Below, one piece after another: positions 18,720-32,532 of a DNA stretch of 64,000 bases. The stretch spans positions 1 to 64,000 of the forward strand of contig QGHH01000020.1 of the NCBI GenBank assembly GCA_003640645.1, in the 5' to 3' direction. Position numbers and translations under genes: made by a program. Under the pieces are notes generated by a model. The model worked only from the letters and a program-made list of their open reading frames with translations, was not told where the DNA came from and ran no database searches. Positions within the stretch are counted from its first letter, which is position 1, and each line of letters starts with the position of its first letter. The stretch comes from Fredinandcohnia aciditolerans. Its GTDB lineage: Bacteria > Bacillota > Bacilli > Bacillales > Bacillaceae_L.

Positions 18720-19232
18720 CTAAATCACCTTCTTCCCCGTTTTAGCCTCATAGCGAATCTTTTCTTTTAATTTATTAATCCCGTAAATAAGTGCAGCTGG
18801 GTTTGGTGGACAGCCTGGGATGTATACATCAACAGGTACAATCTGGTCGACCCCTTTCACAACTGCATATGATTTCACATAAGGACCCCCTGCTGTTGCA
18901 CATGAACCCATTGCAATGACCCATTTTGGTTCTGGCATTTGATCATACAATCTCTTCAAAACCGGTGCCATCTTCTTCGTCACTGTACCCGATACGATCA
19001 TGCAATCGGACTGACGTGGAGATGTTCGGAAAAAGGAACCAAATCGATCCAAATCATAGTGGGAAGAACCTGTCCCCATCATTTCAATTGCACAACAAGC
19101 TAGACCAAATGTAAGTGGCCACAACGAATTACTTCGCGCCCAACCTTTCACCTGCTCTAGCGTCGTCATAAATACACTTCTCTTTAACTCTTCCATCTCT
19201 AAATCTGAAATTCCATCAATTTTTAAATCCAT
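18720..19232 (-). CDS. nuoB: NADH-quinone oxidoreductase subunit B
   Basis: A 170-residue peripheral subunit that holds cluster N2, the last iron-sulfur centre before quinone. Ligand motifs: [19 protein letters not shown] and PGCPPNP. The start is the ATG at 19232 (MDLKIDG) with AGAAGGG upstream; the longer frame to 19253 lies inside nuoA. It overlaps nuoA by 10 nt. Confidence 0.96.
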   Translation of the reverse strand: MDLKIDGISDLEMEELKRSVFMTTLEQVKGWARSNSLWPLTFGLACCAIEMMGTGSSHYDLDRFGSFFRTSPRQSDCMIVSGTVTKKMAPVLKRLYDQMPEPKWVIAMGSCATAGGPYVKSYAVVKGVDQIVPVDVYIPGCPPNPAALIYGINKLKEKIRYEAKTGKKVI

Positions 19233-19600
19233 TTTAACACGCCCTTCTTCCAAGCATATACTAAGCCGATAACGAGCATAACAACGAAAATCAACATCTC
19301 AACTAATGCGAAAATCCCGAGTTTTTCGTAGGCAACTGCCCATGGATATAAAAATACAGTTTCAACATCAAAAATAACAAACAATAACGCAAAGATATAA
19401 TAGCGTACATTAAACTGTACACGAGAATCATGGAATGGCTCAATCCCACTCTCATATGTAGTAGCCTTCTCCTCACTCGGTGCATGTGGCCGTAGCAACT
19501 TCCCCAAAAACAACGCCACAATCGGGAGTAGAATTCCCAACAACAAGAAGACAACCACAATCAAGTAATTATTCAAATACTGATTCAACAGATTCTCCAT
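19223..19600 (-). CDS. nuoA: NADH-quinone oxidoreductase subunit A
   Basis: A 125-residue, three-helix membrane subunit and first gene of the operon. [40 protein letters not shown] is diagnostic. The start at 19600 (MENLLNQ) has GGAGGGGG upstream, so the 13 extra codons to 19639 are rejected. Its leader contains a ~105-bp dispersed repeat. Confidence 0.96.
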   Translation of the reverse strand: MENLLNQYLNNYLIVVVFLLLGILLPIVALFLGKLLRPHAPSEEKATTYESGIEPFHDSRVQFNVRYYIFALLFVIFDVETVFLYPWAVAYEKLGIFALVEMLIFVVMLVIGLVYAWKKGVLKWI

Positions 19601-19622
19601 GTAGCCCCCTCCGATTTCCAAT

Positions 19623-19727
19623 ATAATCAAATGCGCCATGGCGTATTTGCGCCCGATTTATTTTCAAGTTTACGAAAAGTTTCTTTTCAAAATCGAGGCA
19701 TCCGCCGGAGGCAAACTTTATTCAGTA
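19623..19727 (-). repeat. Dispersed ~105-bp element, copy 2
   Basis: The reverse complement of the element at 8491-8596. The plus strand begins TAATCAAATGCGCC, has GCATCCGCCGGAGG in the middle, and ends TTTATTCAGTA. It lies between the proposed nuo promoter and nuoA, so it would be part of the nuo leader RNA. Confidence 0.8.
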
Positions 19728-19830
19728 ACGTTTGGAACACACCACAATTATGTATTCAAATTTCATCACCAACTCGGAACTGCACTGAATAAAATTTTAT
19801 TGCCAAAATATTATAAATGTAACCGAATAC

Positions 19831-19860
19831 ATTATAGCACTTTTCCCAGCCTAGTGTCGA
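19831..19860 (-). promoter_or_regulatory. Candidate sigma-A promoter for the nuo operon
   Basis: On the minus strand, TCGACA (19855-19860), 18 bp, then TATAAT (19831-19836) preceded by TG one base upstream (extended -10). It would give a leader of about 220 nt before nuoA. Confidence 0.45.
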
Positions 19861-20180
19861 CCAAACCTGGCACATATTCTACGAAATTACCATTTAAGAC
19901 AAATAAAGTAAAAATGAGCAGAAAAAGCTTGTAATTCCTAGTCATTTTTTCTTTAATTTATTGTTTCAGCCGGGGCTGAAATGATGTGCTTTAGGTTCCT
20001 CAAAAACAACAATTTCTATTTTTATAGAACAATAGTAAGGATCTTCATTTTTTCAATCATGTGATTCATGCCTCGAACAAGCTTTTTCACCAACTGAGGG
20101 TACGATTACACTTTATTCGTATCAATGCAATATACATTTATTCCTTTGGCTGTTTTCGAAAACTTTGTTGTTTTTACATC

Positions 20181-20505
20181 GTTGACTTCCGCTTCAGGTG
20201 GACGCTTTCCGCGGGCGTGGCTTGAGCCTCCTCAACGAAATGTGGAGGCGGCTTGCACAGAAACGAGAAAATTGGCCACTCCGACAAAGAGGCGTATTTT
20301 GCCTCTGAAGGAGGAGTTGAAATTTCTCGAGTTTCTAGCCGCTGCAACTGGACAAGTCGCTACCGCTCCTGCGGGGTCTCAAGTCTCACGCTTTTCCCGC
20401 TGGACATTGAATTTGTTTCTTTGAAATAACCCACGCACGAAGAAAATGTGAATACATTTTCGAGGAGTCGCCACCTTACGCTCCAATCAACTTGGTTTTC
20501 AATTT
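20181..20505. repeat. Nested Bacillaceae intergenic repeats
   Basis: Left part GACTTCCGCTTCAGGTGGAC...GCGGGCG and right part GCTCCTGCGGGGTCTCAAG...GGAGTCGCCACCTTACG form one familiar Bacillaceae intergenic element. Between them (about 20245-20350) lies a second element whose reverse complement matches 36988-37160 (GTTGCAGCG..TAGAAACTC...TCAACTCCTCCT). The open frame at 20125-20424 is repeat sequence and not a gene. Confidence 0.7.
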
Positions 20506-20610
20506 ATTAACAAAAAGCAACAATCTTTTAGAAAAGAGCCATTCCTTTTGACTGTAAAATTGCCTCACAAATACCTGCATCTCCGACTCCATTCAATCCC
20601 TCCAACCCCT

Positions 20611-20700
20611 ATCGTCCATAAATTTTAAATATTGTCCTATACTAATAGACTATTGTCCATAAATGAAAAATATCAGCCATAAATCAAAATTATTGTCCAA
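20611..20700. repeat. Five TTGTCCAT-type motifs every 20-21 bp
   Basis: The CC of the motif recurs at 20616, 20636, 20657, 20677 and 20697 within TATTGTCCATAAAT-like sequence; the fourth copy reads CAGCCAT. The copies are degenerate outside the core but keep two-helical-turn spacing. The array lies upstream of the ger operon. Confidence 0.75.
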
Positions 20701-20736
20701 AAAAAGGAAAGAGCCATGAAAACAAGCGGTTGTTAT

Positions 20737-20766
20737 GCATAAGCTTTACCTTCAACGCACAACCTA
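20737..20766 (+). promoter_or_regulatory. Candidate sigma-G promoter of the ger operon
   Basis: GCATA (20737-20741), 18 bp, then CAACCTA (20760-20766). This differs from the forespore sigma-G -10 consensus CATnMTA at one base. It is followed by AAGGTGG and the ATG of the first ger gene, and suits forespore expression of germinant receptors. Confidence 0.45.
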
Positions 20767-20800
20767 TAATAGGAAATGATTGATATTAAGGTGGCTCTAA

Positions 20801-21901
20801 ATGAAAGGAAAGCTTATAAGCGCAGTTCATATATATGTACTTTTGATTATGTCTACCGGTTTTATGGTACATGTCCAGATTCTCCCTGTACTCTTATCAA
20901 CTTCGAACAGAGATTCATGGTTAAGTGTTATTTTTAGCACGATTCCATTCATGATCTGGATTCTACTTGTTTACTATCTCTATAAAAAAATAAATGGACA
21001 AACTGACATATATTCATTGCTTAGTAAAAAAGTTAAATATAAATGGATTTACACTTTGCTAAACGTATTACTCGGTTCTTATTTCTTGCTTGTAGCCTTG
21101 GTTACGTTAAAGTTCACATTTATCTGGGCAAAAGGGAACTATTCTCTTGATACTCCAGATTTTGTTATTATCATCATGTTTGCTGTTGTATGTTTTTATG
21201 CTTCATTAAAAGGATTACTGACGATAAGTACAATCGCTTTTATTTCTTTACCTGTTGTATCTATCTTTGGTTTTACAGTTGGAATTGGAAACACACCGAG
21301 GAAGGACTATGAATTACTTTTTCCGATTTTTGAAAATGGGTACAGTGAATTTTTGCAAGGAATCCTTTATTCATGCTCAGGTTTATTTGATATCGTTTTT
21401 TTACTGTTTTTAACTCCCTTTATCCAAAACAAACTTAAGGCTAAGTGGCTAATTCTGACTGGATTCATGCTTATATGCTTAATTCTAGGACCCTTAACAG
21501 GAGCTCTATCTGAATTTGGACTACAAGAGGCTGTAAAGTTGAGAAATCCTGCCTATGAAGAATGGCGATTGTTAAAAATAGGTGAACATATTACCCGATT
21601 AGATTTCCTGTCCATGTTTCAGTGGCTCTCAGGGGCTTTCGTTCGAATAAGTTTATGTTTATTTATTGTGGAAAAGCTCTTTACATTTCGAAATAGCGCA
21701 AAATGGGTACTTCCTACCCTTTATTCGATTTTAATTTTAGGTGTATATATTCCATGGGATGCGCATTCCTTTTTTTTATTTTTAAAAAATATTTATTTCC
21801 CGATCAGTCTTGGTGTTCAAATCTTCATTTTACTATTCTTTTTATTACTGATTCATTTGGCGGGTGAAAAACATGGAGAAAGTAAAAATGAACAAAGTTG
21901 A
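20801..21901 (+). CDS. Spore germination protein, GerAB/GerKB family permease
   Basis: A 366-residue integral membrane protein with about ten helices, of the GerB family (amino acid-polyamine-organocation fold). It forms the ligand-binding B subunit of a germinant receptor in the spore inner membrane. The start has AAGGTGG 8 nt upstream, and a sigma-G-like promoter precedes it. It overlaps the start of the A-subunit gene. The B-A-C order is unlike gerA (A-B-C) and gerK (A-C-B) of B. subtilis. The germinant cannot be predicted from sequence. Confidence 0.9.
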   Translation: MKGKLISAVHIYVLLIMSTGFMVHVQILPVLLSTSNRDSWLSVIFSTIPFMIWILLVYYLYKKINGQTDIYSLLSKKVKYKWIYTLLNVLLGSYFLLVALVTLKFTFIWAKGNYSLDTPDFVIIIMFAVVCFYASLKGLLTISTIAFISLPVVSIFGFTVGIGNTPRKDYELLFPIFENGYSEFLQGILYSCSGLFDIVFLLFLTPFIQNKLKAKWLILTGFMLICLILGPLTGALSEFGLQEAVKLRNPAYEEWRLLKIGEHITRLDFLSMFQWLSGAFVRISLCLFIVEKLFTFRNSAKWVLPTLYSILILGVYIPWDAHSFFLFLKNIYFPISLGVQIFILLFFLLLIHLAGEKHGESKNEQS

Positions 21902-23336
21902 AGTCCTCATAAATAATCTGAAGAATTGGTTTGAAAGTTCTTCAGATATCGTAGTTAAAGAGAAATCGTATGGTGAATTCACAATAACATTCATGTACTG
22001 CCCTCATTTAGTAGATATAAATAATATGAATCAAGTCATTTTTCCAACCATCTACGAGGTGTGGGAATCAAATGGATTCTTAACTTATGATGTAATCAGC
22101 AATGTCCTCGATGTAAGTAAGCCAAAAGATTTTAACGATGCAAAACAAGAAATCGAAGAAAAACTATACTCAGGTGAATTACTTGTTTTTAGTTATGACT
22201 TAAAAGATCTTTTTTTTATCCCTGTATCAAAGATTCCAAAGCGGAGTCCTGAAGAATCAAATTTAGAATCCTCTATTAGGGGACCTCGAGATGGATTTGT
22301 AGAGAATATATCGGATAATATGGCGTTAATCCGTCAAAGGTTAAAAACATCTTCTCTTAAAAGTGTTGAATTCTCCATTGGAGAACGAAGTCGAACAAAA
22401 GTAGTCCTGCACTATATAGACGATATTATCAATCCATCTGTATTGGAAGAAGTCAAAAAACGAATTGAATCCATTAAAGTGGATAGTCTTGTTAGCAGTT
22501 ATTTACTCGAGGAACGTCTATTTGATAATACTTTTTCCCTCTTCCCCCTGATGGATCATTCAGGAAGACCGGATTTCGCTGTGAAATCATTGACCCAAGG
22601 GAGATTTGTCATTTTAGTAGACGGAAGTCCGTCTTGTTTAATAGGTCCAACTAGTTTTAATCAAACCTTATTTTCACCTGAAGATATGCACGATAGTTTT
22701 TATTACATCAGTGTTGTTAGGATATTCAGGTTCTTTGCACTCCTGATCACCATTTTTCTACCTGGATTTTATATTTCTCTAATCTCCTTTCAAATCGACC
22801 AACTACCATATCCACTCGTTGCAACGATATCGGCCTCTCGAATAGGTCTCCCGTTATCCGCACCAATGGAGACATTTTTGATGCTCGCCTTATTTGAATT
22901 ATTTAAAGAGGCAGGGGTTCGTCTACCAAAACCCGTTGGACAGACTGTTGCTGTTCTGGGTGGATTATTTATCGGAGATGCAGCAATTCGCGCAGGCTTA
23001 ACTTCGCCTTCCTGTCTAGTCGTGATTTCAATTACTGTCATTTCTGGTTACATACTGATAAATCAAACCATATCAAACAATATCGTGATCTTGCGATTTT
23101 TTGTCCTATTGATTTCTTCGTTCCTAGGATTATATGGTTTTTTCATTGCATTATTCATTATTATGACTGTACTTGTTTCATCAGAAAGCTTTGGTTATCC
23201 TTATGTGACATCCTTATATCGACCTAACCCTAGAGATCTGATCAATAGTTTGATCAGGCTTCCCTTTCCCTTTATGAAAAAACGAAACCAAGCATTTCAA
23301 CCGGTAGATTCTGAACGTGAGCCACAAAAGGAGTAA
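21888..23336 (+). CDS. Spore germination protein, GerAA/GerKA family
   Basis: A 482-residue A subunit of a germinant receptor. A large N-terminal cytoplasmic domain (about 1-280, with IEKVSIGERSRTKV-like features and VDGSPSCLIGPTSF) is followed by membrane helices (about 285-450) with the PVGQTVAVLGGLFIGDAA motif. GerA-type subunits form oligomeric ion channels. I take the ATG at 21888, with GGAGAAAG just upstream; GTG 21864 and ATG 21873 are alternatives. The gene overlaps the B-subunit gene by a few codons and ends with AAGGAG, which serves the next gene. Confidence 0.9.
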   Translation: MNKVEVLINNLKNWFESSSDIVVKEKSYGEFTITFMYCPHLVDINNMNQVIFPTIYEVWESNGFLTYDVISNVLDVSKPKDFNDAKQEIEEKLYSGELLVFSYDLKDLFFIPVSKIPKRSPEESNLESSIRGPRDGFVENISDNMALIRQRLKTSSLKSVEFSIGERSRTKVVLHYIDDIINPSVLEEVKKRIESIKVDSLVSSYLLEERLFDNTFSLFPLMDHSGRPDFAVKSLTQGRFVILVDGSPSCLIGPTSFNQTLFSPEDMHDSFYYISVVRIFRFFALLITIFLPGFYISLISFQIDQLPYPLVATISASRIGLPLSAPMETFLMLALFELFKEAGVRLPKPVGQTVAVLGGLFIGDAAIRAGLTSPSCLVVISITVISGYILINQTISNNIVILRFFVLLISSFLGLYGFFIALFIIMTVLVSSESFGYPYVTSLYRPNPRDLINSLIRLPFPFMKKRNQAFQPVDSEREPQKE

Positions 23337-23339
23337 GCT

Positions 23340-24455
23340 ATGAAAAAAACTCTTCTTGTTATCATCATATGGATTATCGTTGTGACTCTTGTCGGATGTG
23401 GAGCAAAAGAAATTCAAAGTCAAGTATATATTACAGGGATAGGGATTGATTACGTAGATGGTGAATTTATTGTCTATATCCAAGCACAGAATTTCGCAAA
23501 TATCGCAAAACAGGAGGGTACGTCTTCACTCCAAGAATCCGTACCAAATTTGATTGGAGAAGCTAAAGCGAAAACCATATACGCTGCCTTAAATGAATTA
23601 GAACAAAAAGCACCACTGCCATTTTATTATGGACATGTGAATACCATCATTTTAAGTGAGAATGTGATCAGGGATCAAATGAAATCCGTAATAGAGTATA
23701 TTGGCCAAAATCCTTTATTGCGGTACAATCTCTGGTTTTTTGGGACTAGGGAGAATGTCAAAGATATCTTATTAGGAGATAGTTTCTTTAACTTTGCTTC
23801 CCTTTACACAATCATTCACAGTCCAGACCAGCTTTTGATAAATAATTATATTATCCCAATTAAAGAGTATAATCGTTTTATTTCCACCTATTATCAACCT
23901 ACAGGATCATTTATCATCCCTTCTCTCTCATTAAACGATGCGAGTTTCTCAGAGGAGGATAAAAAAAATAAAATCGCTATTGTATCAGGTGGGTTCGCAG
24001 TATCACAGCAACAATACAAAGGGTGGATAGCTAAAGAAGACTTAGTAGGATTAAAGTGGTTATCTAAGGATATAAACAACATTCCATATAATTTAATAGA
24101 AGATAAGGTAAGTTTAATTATCCAAAAACCTAAATTGACAATTAAGGTCGACCGTGGCTCAACACCCAGCTATCAATTGACTCTTAAAATGAATGCTCAA
24201 ATTGCACAAAACCAGGAAAATCTTAGCTATACCGAGATAAAAAAGGAAGTCGAAAAACAAATTAAAAAAGAGCTTGAAACGACCATAGGGAAAAGTGAAG
24301 CTATACAAACAGATCTATTAAACATCAGCGAAAAGGCATATCGGTATCATTTAAAAGAATGGGATTTAGCTACGGTTAATTCGGTTAGTAAGGATTCTAT
24401 TAAAAAGATTGATGTTAAAGTTAATATTATTAAAACTGTGCATTACAAAAGATAG
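23340..24455 (+). CDS. Ger(x)C family spore germination lipoprotein
   Basis: A 371-residue C subunit. A lipoprotein signal peptide ends in the lipobox LVGCG (Cys about residue 20), then come the Ger(x)C N-terminal nutrient receptor domain (about 22-200) and C-terminal domain (about 225-368). It is anchored to the outer face of the spore inner membrane and completes the receptor. It starts 4 nt after the A-subunit stop. A bidirectional terminator follows. Confidence 0.9.
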   Translation: MKKTLLVIIIWIIVVTLVGCGAKEIQSQVYITGIGIDYVDGEFIVYIQAQNFANIAKQEGTSSLQESVPNLIGEAKAKTIYAALNELEQKAPLPFYYGHVNTIILSENVIRDQMKSVIEYIGQNPLLRYNLWFFGTRENVKDILLGDSFFNFASLYTIIHSPDQLLINNYIIPIKEYNRFISTYYQPTGSFIIPSLSLNDASFSEEDKKNKIAIVSGGFAVSQQQYKGWIAKEDLVGLKWLSKDINNIPYNLIEDKVSLIIQKPKLTIKVDRGSTPSYQLTLKMNAQIAQNQENLSYTEIKKEVEKQIKKELETTIGKSEAIQTDLLNISEKAYRYHLKEWDLATVNSVSKDSIKKIDVKVNIIKTVHYKR

Positions 24456-24483
24456 ATAGTAATAAGTACGATTTCACCTACAA

Positions 24484-24516
24484 AAACCCCCAGAATCTAA
24501 AGGACTCTGGGGGTTT
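24484..24516. terminator. Terminator shared by ger operon and the atpC remnant
   Basis: AAACCCCCAGA (24484-24494) pairs with TCTGGGGGTTT (24506-24516). It resembles the atpC terminator at 26843-26874, and it lies at the same distance from an atpC-like stop codon, so it is probably the duplicated atpC terminator now also ending the ger transcript. Confidence 0.75.
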
Positions 24517-24528
24517 CCAATACTAAAA

Positions 24529-24713
24529 TTAGAATATGTCTTGGGTTACATTAAATCGATTGATGGCATGTTTTAAAGCGAGCTCTGCCTGTTTAAAGGC
24601 TACATTATCTTGTTTAACCTGCATGCGTTGTTCCGCGCGCTTTTTTGCTTCGCTAGCACGTTCAACGTCAATCACTTCAGTTGTTTTTTGCAGCTTGAGC
24701 AAAGATTGTTACT
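24529..24713 (-). pseudogene. atpC: Truncated, frameshifted copy of the atpC 3' end
   Basis: Reading the minus strand gives [16 protein letters not shown] and then [16 protein letters not shown], closely matching the C terminus of the intact AtpC encoded at 26887-27291. The upstream part VTIFAQAA also matches, but a 1-nt insertion in the CAAAAAACAA run breaks the frame. Similarity stops at 24713, opposite 27069-27070 in atpC, and on the other side it continues through the terminator. There is no start codon region, so this is a non-functional duplicate of about 60 codons. It lies 2.2 kb downstream of atpC, with a sigma/anti-sigma pair in between. Confidence 0.9.
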
Positions 24714-24733
24714 AAGTAGCCCCGAACTGACAT

Positions 24734-26038
24734 TTACCCCTCGAACTCAATCGTCACCTCTAGCTCATCTAAATAATAAGGAGCTTTTTGTTTATAGGTG
24801 ACCACCTTAATATCCTCCACTGCTAGATTAGCCTCACACTGTATAAGATACTGATTGGTCGTGCCTTCTACTCTTTTTGGAGCATTCTCAGAATAATAGG
24901 CATTCCCATTTGTATCCTCAATCCAAACACTATTTGACTGAAAGTACCCATTATCTCCAGTGGTCTCTACCGTAAGCGTCACGATCCCATCTTCACTCTT
25001 AACATCCAATACCGATGTTTCTCCGATTTCACCTTGTGGAAGTACCAGCTGTTTTCCCTCCCACTTGGCTCTAACTTCTTCTGCTTTCTCCTCAGTTACA
25101 TCCCACAAATATGGTTTAATGGTCAGTGACTTTGGAATATTTTCCAGAGGCTCAAAGTATTGTTTCAAATTCTGCACAATTTTCCCCTTAGACAAACCAC
25201 CACTTCCACCTCCACTCAATGGTTGTAGCACACGTCCTTGGTCGTCAATAACCTGATAATCCATCCATTCATATTTATTATTATTGTAAGTTTTTTCATC
25301 CATAATTTGACGCATTGCAATTTCAGTACTCGTTGGGAAAAATGTAACCTTGTCGACTTGGATCGTTAAATCTTTCGTTTCCACCAACTCATTCACTAAA
25401 AATGCTTGATTAGTTCCTTGTTTCTTAATTGGTAATTCCACATCCAATGATTTTTCTTTTTTCGACTTGATTCCTAGCGTAAAATTTTCAGGAAGTTCCT
25501 CATGAATTTTAATGCTTATGACTCCAGCATAATCTCCATTTTTTAGTTCCTCACCACGTCCTCCCATCCCATAGCTGACTCCTTTCCCATCAATGGTTAA
25601 CCATAGGTCGGATAGAAAATCAGTAGAATGTTTGTGATCCACTTGTGTATACGATTCAATCAGGTACCCGATATGGATCTGTGAACCATCATAAAGGCTT
25701 TCCGTGAAAGTAATCACTTGCCCATTTATTTCTACTTGTTGCCCAAGTAATGTCGTCAGCCCTTCTTCTTCACCCTTTTCAGTACCAATATCCCCTACCA
25801 TTCTAAAGATTGAACCGATCACAGGAACAGACTTCATTGTTTCGGCTAATGTCGGTGACATAAACGATATTCCAAAGAGAAGGAACCCTACAATAAAAAT
25901 GGCAGCTGCTGAATAATAGAAACGTAGATATGTTTTCTTCTTCGGAAGGGATCGGAGTGTTTCATTCATGCGGTGCTCCACACTTACTGGAAGCTGTGGA
26001 TTTGCCTTTAGCCTTATTTGCTCTTCCCATTTGTCCAT
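24734..26038 (-). CDS. DUF4179-type anti-sigma factor
   Basis: A 434-residue, single-pass membrane protein. A short cytoplasmic N terminus (1-40) would bind the sigma factor, one helix spans about 41-62, and the large extracytoplasmic part has the DUF4179 region (about 75-200) followed by a DUF5643-like domain with beta-rich sequence. The start has a strong GGAGGAGGG site. It overlaps the 3' end of the ECF sigma gene, the usual arrangement for a cognate pair. The signal is unknown. The gene lies between the intact atpC and the atpC remnant. Confidence 0.85.
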   Translation of the reverse strand: MDKWEEQIRLKANPQLPVSVEHRMNETLRSLPKKKTYLRFYYSAAAIFIVGFLLFGISFMSPTLAETMKSVPVIGSIFRMVGDIGTEKGEEEGLTTLLGQQVEINGQVITFTESLYDGSQIHIGYLIESYTQVDHKHSTDFLSDLWLTIDGKGVSYGMGGRGEELKNGDYAGVISIKIHEELPENFTLGIKSKKEKSLDVELPIKKQGTNQAFLVNELVETKDLTIQVDKVTFFPTSTEIAMRQIMDEKTYNNNKYEWMDYQVIDDQGRVLQPLSGGGSGGLSKGKIVQNLKQYFEPLENIPKSLTIKPYLWDVTEEKAEEVRAKWEGKQLVLPQGEIGETSVLDVKSEDGIVTLTVETTGDNGYFQSNSVWIEDTNGNAYYSENAPKRVEGTTNQYLIQCEANLAVEDIKVVTYKQKAPYYLDELEVTIEFEG

Positions 26039-26553
26039 ATGGATCCCTCCTCCATTTCATTCCATAGTTCACGCATTTTTTCACGGGAACGGCGTAATCT
26101 CGTTTTAATCGTATTTTCAGGAACCTCATAAATATGAGCTAACTCCAAAATCGATATTCCCTCAATATGAAAAAGCTTCAACAACCGAGATTGCTCTTCC
26201 GGTAATTTTTCGAGCATTTGCTCAACCTCGACTTTTTCATAACCAGTTTCCTTTATTGGAGTTTCTAGCCATTCCTCCATATTAACCACATTCTTTTTCT
26301 GTCTTAGCAGCTGGTAACATTCATTTATGACAATTTTGCACAACCAGCTTTTAAAATACTTAGGCTCTCTCAACGTATCAATCTTTTCGTATGCTCTGAT
26401 GATGGCCTCCTGTATCACATCCGCACAGTCCTCATCGTTCGATAAAATTGTCTTTGCCACGCGATACATCAAAAGCTTATGCTCGATCATCAGTTTTTCA
26501 AAGGAAGACTTGCTCCCACGCCTAGCCTTTTTCACCTCTTTTGCGATATCCAA
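26014..26553 (-). CDS. ECF-type RNA polymerase sigma factor
   Basis: A 179-residue sigma-70 family member of the extracytoplasmic-function group. Region 2 includes VAKTILSNDEDCADVIQEAIIRAYEKI, and region 4 is LPEEQSRLLKLFHIEGISILELAHIYEVPENTIKTRLRRSREKM with the helix-turn-helix. I place the start at TTG 26553, because AAGGAG lies 8 nt upstream; the ATG-led frame to 26595 has no site. The following anti-sigma gene overlaps, suggesting translational coupling and autoregulation. Confidence 0.9.
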   Translation of the reverse strand: MDIAKEVKKARRGSKSSFEKLMIEHKLLMYRVAKTILSNDEDCADVIQEAIIRAYEKIDTLREPKYFKSWLCKIVINECYQLLRQKKNVVNMEEWLETPIKETGYEKVEVEQMLEKLPEEQSRLLKLFHIEGISILELAHIYEVPENTIKTRLRRSREKMRELWNEMEEGSIWTNGKSK

Positions 26554-26842
26554 AGTATGCTCTCCTTTCCGAGTCAACCTACTTCTTAGATACAAGAAAA
26601 AGACCTAAGGTTTCATCAAAAATAAAAATTTCCCATATTCTTTTTAGACTGTATGTGAAATCAAGATTTTTTTTACAGCCACATAAAACCCTGTATGCAC
26701 CGTAAAAAGGGAATGTTACATTTTCATACTATCAACGTTATATTGATTCTATTGGTAATTTACAATTCTATCCATATTATTCCGGTTCGATCGATTTTAG
26801 CAACATCCTCTTGCCTGTCAATGTAAATGTCTCCTTTTATGC

Positions 26843-26874
26843 AAAAAACCCCCGGGCCATAGGCCACAGGGGTT
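26843..26874 (-). terminator. Terminator of the atp operon
   Basis: On the minus strand, AACCCC...GGGGGTT with an inner GGCC/GGCC stem, followed by TTTTTTGC. It lies 13 bp after the atpC stop. The rest of the gap up to the ECF sigma start (26554-26842) shows no gene and should hold the sigma operon promoter. Confidence 0.8.
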
Positions 26875-26886
26875 CCAAATACTAAT

Positions 26887-27312
<426 letters not shown>

Positions 27313-27316
27313 TTAA

Positions 27317-28771
<1,455 letters not shown>

Positions 28772-28830
28772 TCAAATTTTTTTCGCTCATTTTGAATGCC
28801 ATGATAAATCTATCTTATGTTGTAAATGTT

Positions 28831-29694
<864 letters not shown>

Positions 29695-29758
29695 TCACCA
29701 CCTTTTCCTCGATTATTCGTAAACGCTTTGGAACCGAGTCTTCCTAGCTTTATTCAGA

Positions 29759-29787
29759 TAAGCGACGCACGCATTGCGCGTCGCTTA
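29759..29787 (-). promoter_or_regulatory. Intercistronic hairpin atpA-atpG
   Basis: A perfect 10-bp stem, TAAGCGACGC (29759-29768) and GCGTCGCTTA (29778-29787), with a 9-nt loop and no T tract on the minus strand. It lies 15 nt after the atpA stop. It looks like an mRNA-stabilising or processing element and not a terminator. Confidence 0.55.
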
Positions 29788-29800
29788 ACCATTGTCTTTA

Positions 29801-32388
<2,588 letters not shown>

Positions 32389-32496
32389 CTATATTCCCTC
32401 CTTTTGCGAGTTCCAGGTCGAATGGAAGTCCTTATTTTCATCAAACATGCGCAAATACGCACAATTATTTTTTAAAAAATTTGGTTTATACAAAGG

Positions 32497-32532
32497 AATG
32501 GCGAAGGTTCTCTTGGAATGATCTTCGCCATT
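32497..32532 (-). promoter_or_regulatory. Intercistronic hairpin atpE-atpF
   Basis: A perfect 10-bp stem, AATGGCGAAG (32497-32506) and CTTCGCCATT (32523-32532), with a 16-nt loop and no long T tract. It sits in the atpE-atpF gap, between the gene for the high-copy c subunit and the rest of the operon, so it may partly end, stabilise or process the transcript. Confidence 0.55.

Noticed and set aside
17658-18770. A 370-codon open frame antisense to nuoC, rich in Ala and Phe
   Set aside because: It exists only because the Ala/Lys repeats of nuoC read on the other strand lack stops; it has no ribosome site and mirrors the repeat.
20125-20424. 99-codon plus-strand frame
   Set aside because: It lies wholly in nested dispersed repeats with relatives elsewhere in non-coding DNA.
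24529-24713. Second functional epsilon subunit gene
   Set aside because: Only the 3' third is present, it has a frameshift and no start; it is a remnant.
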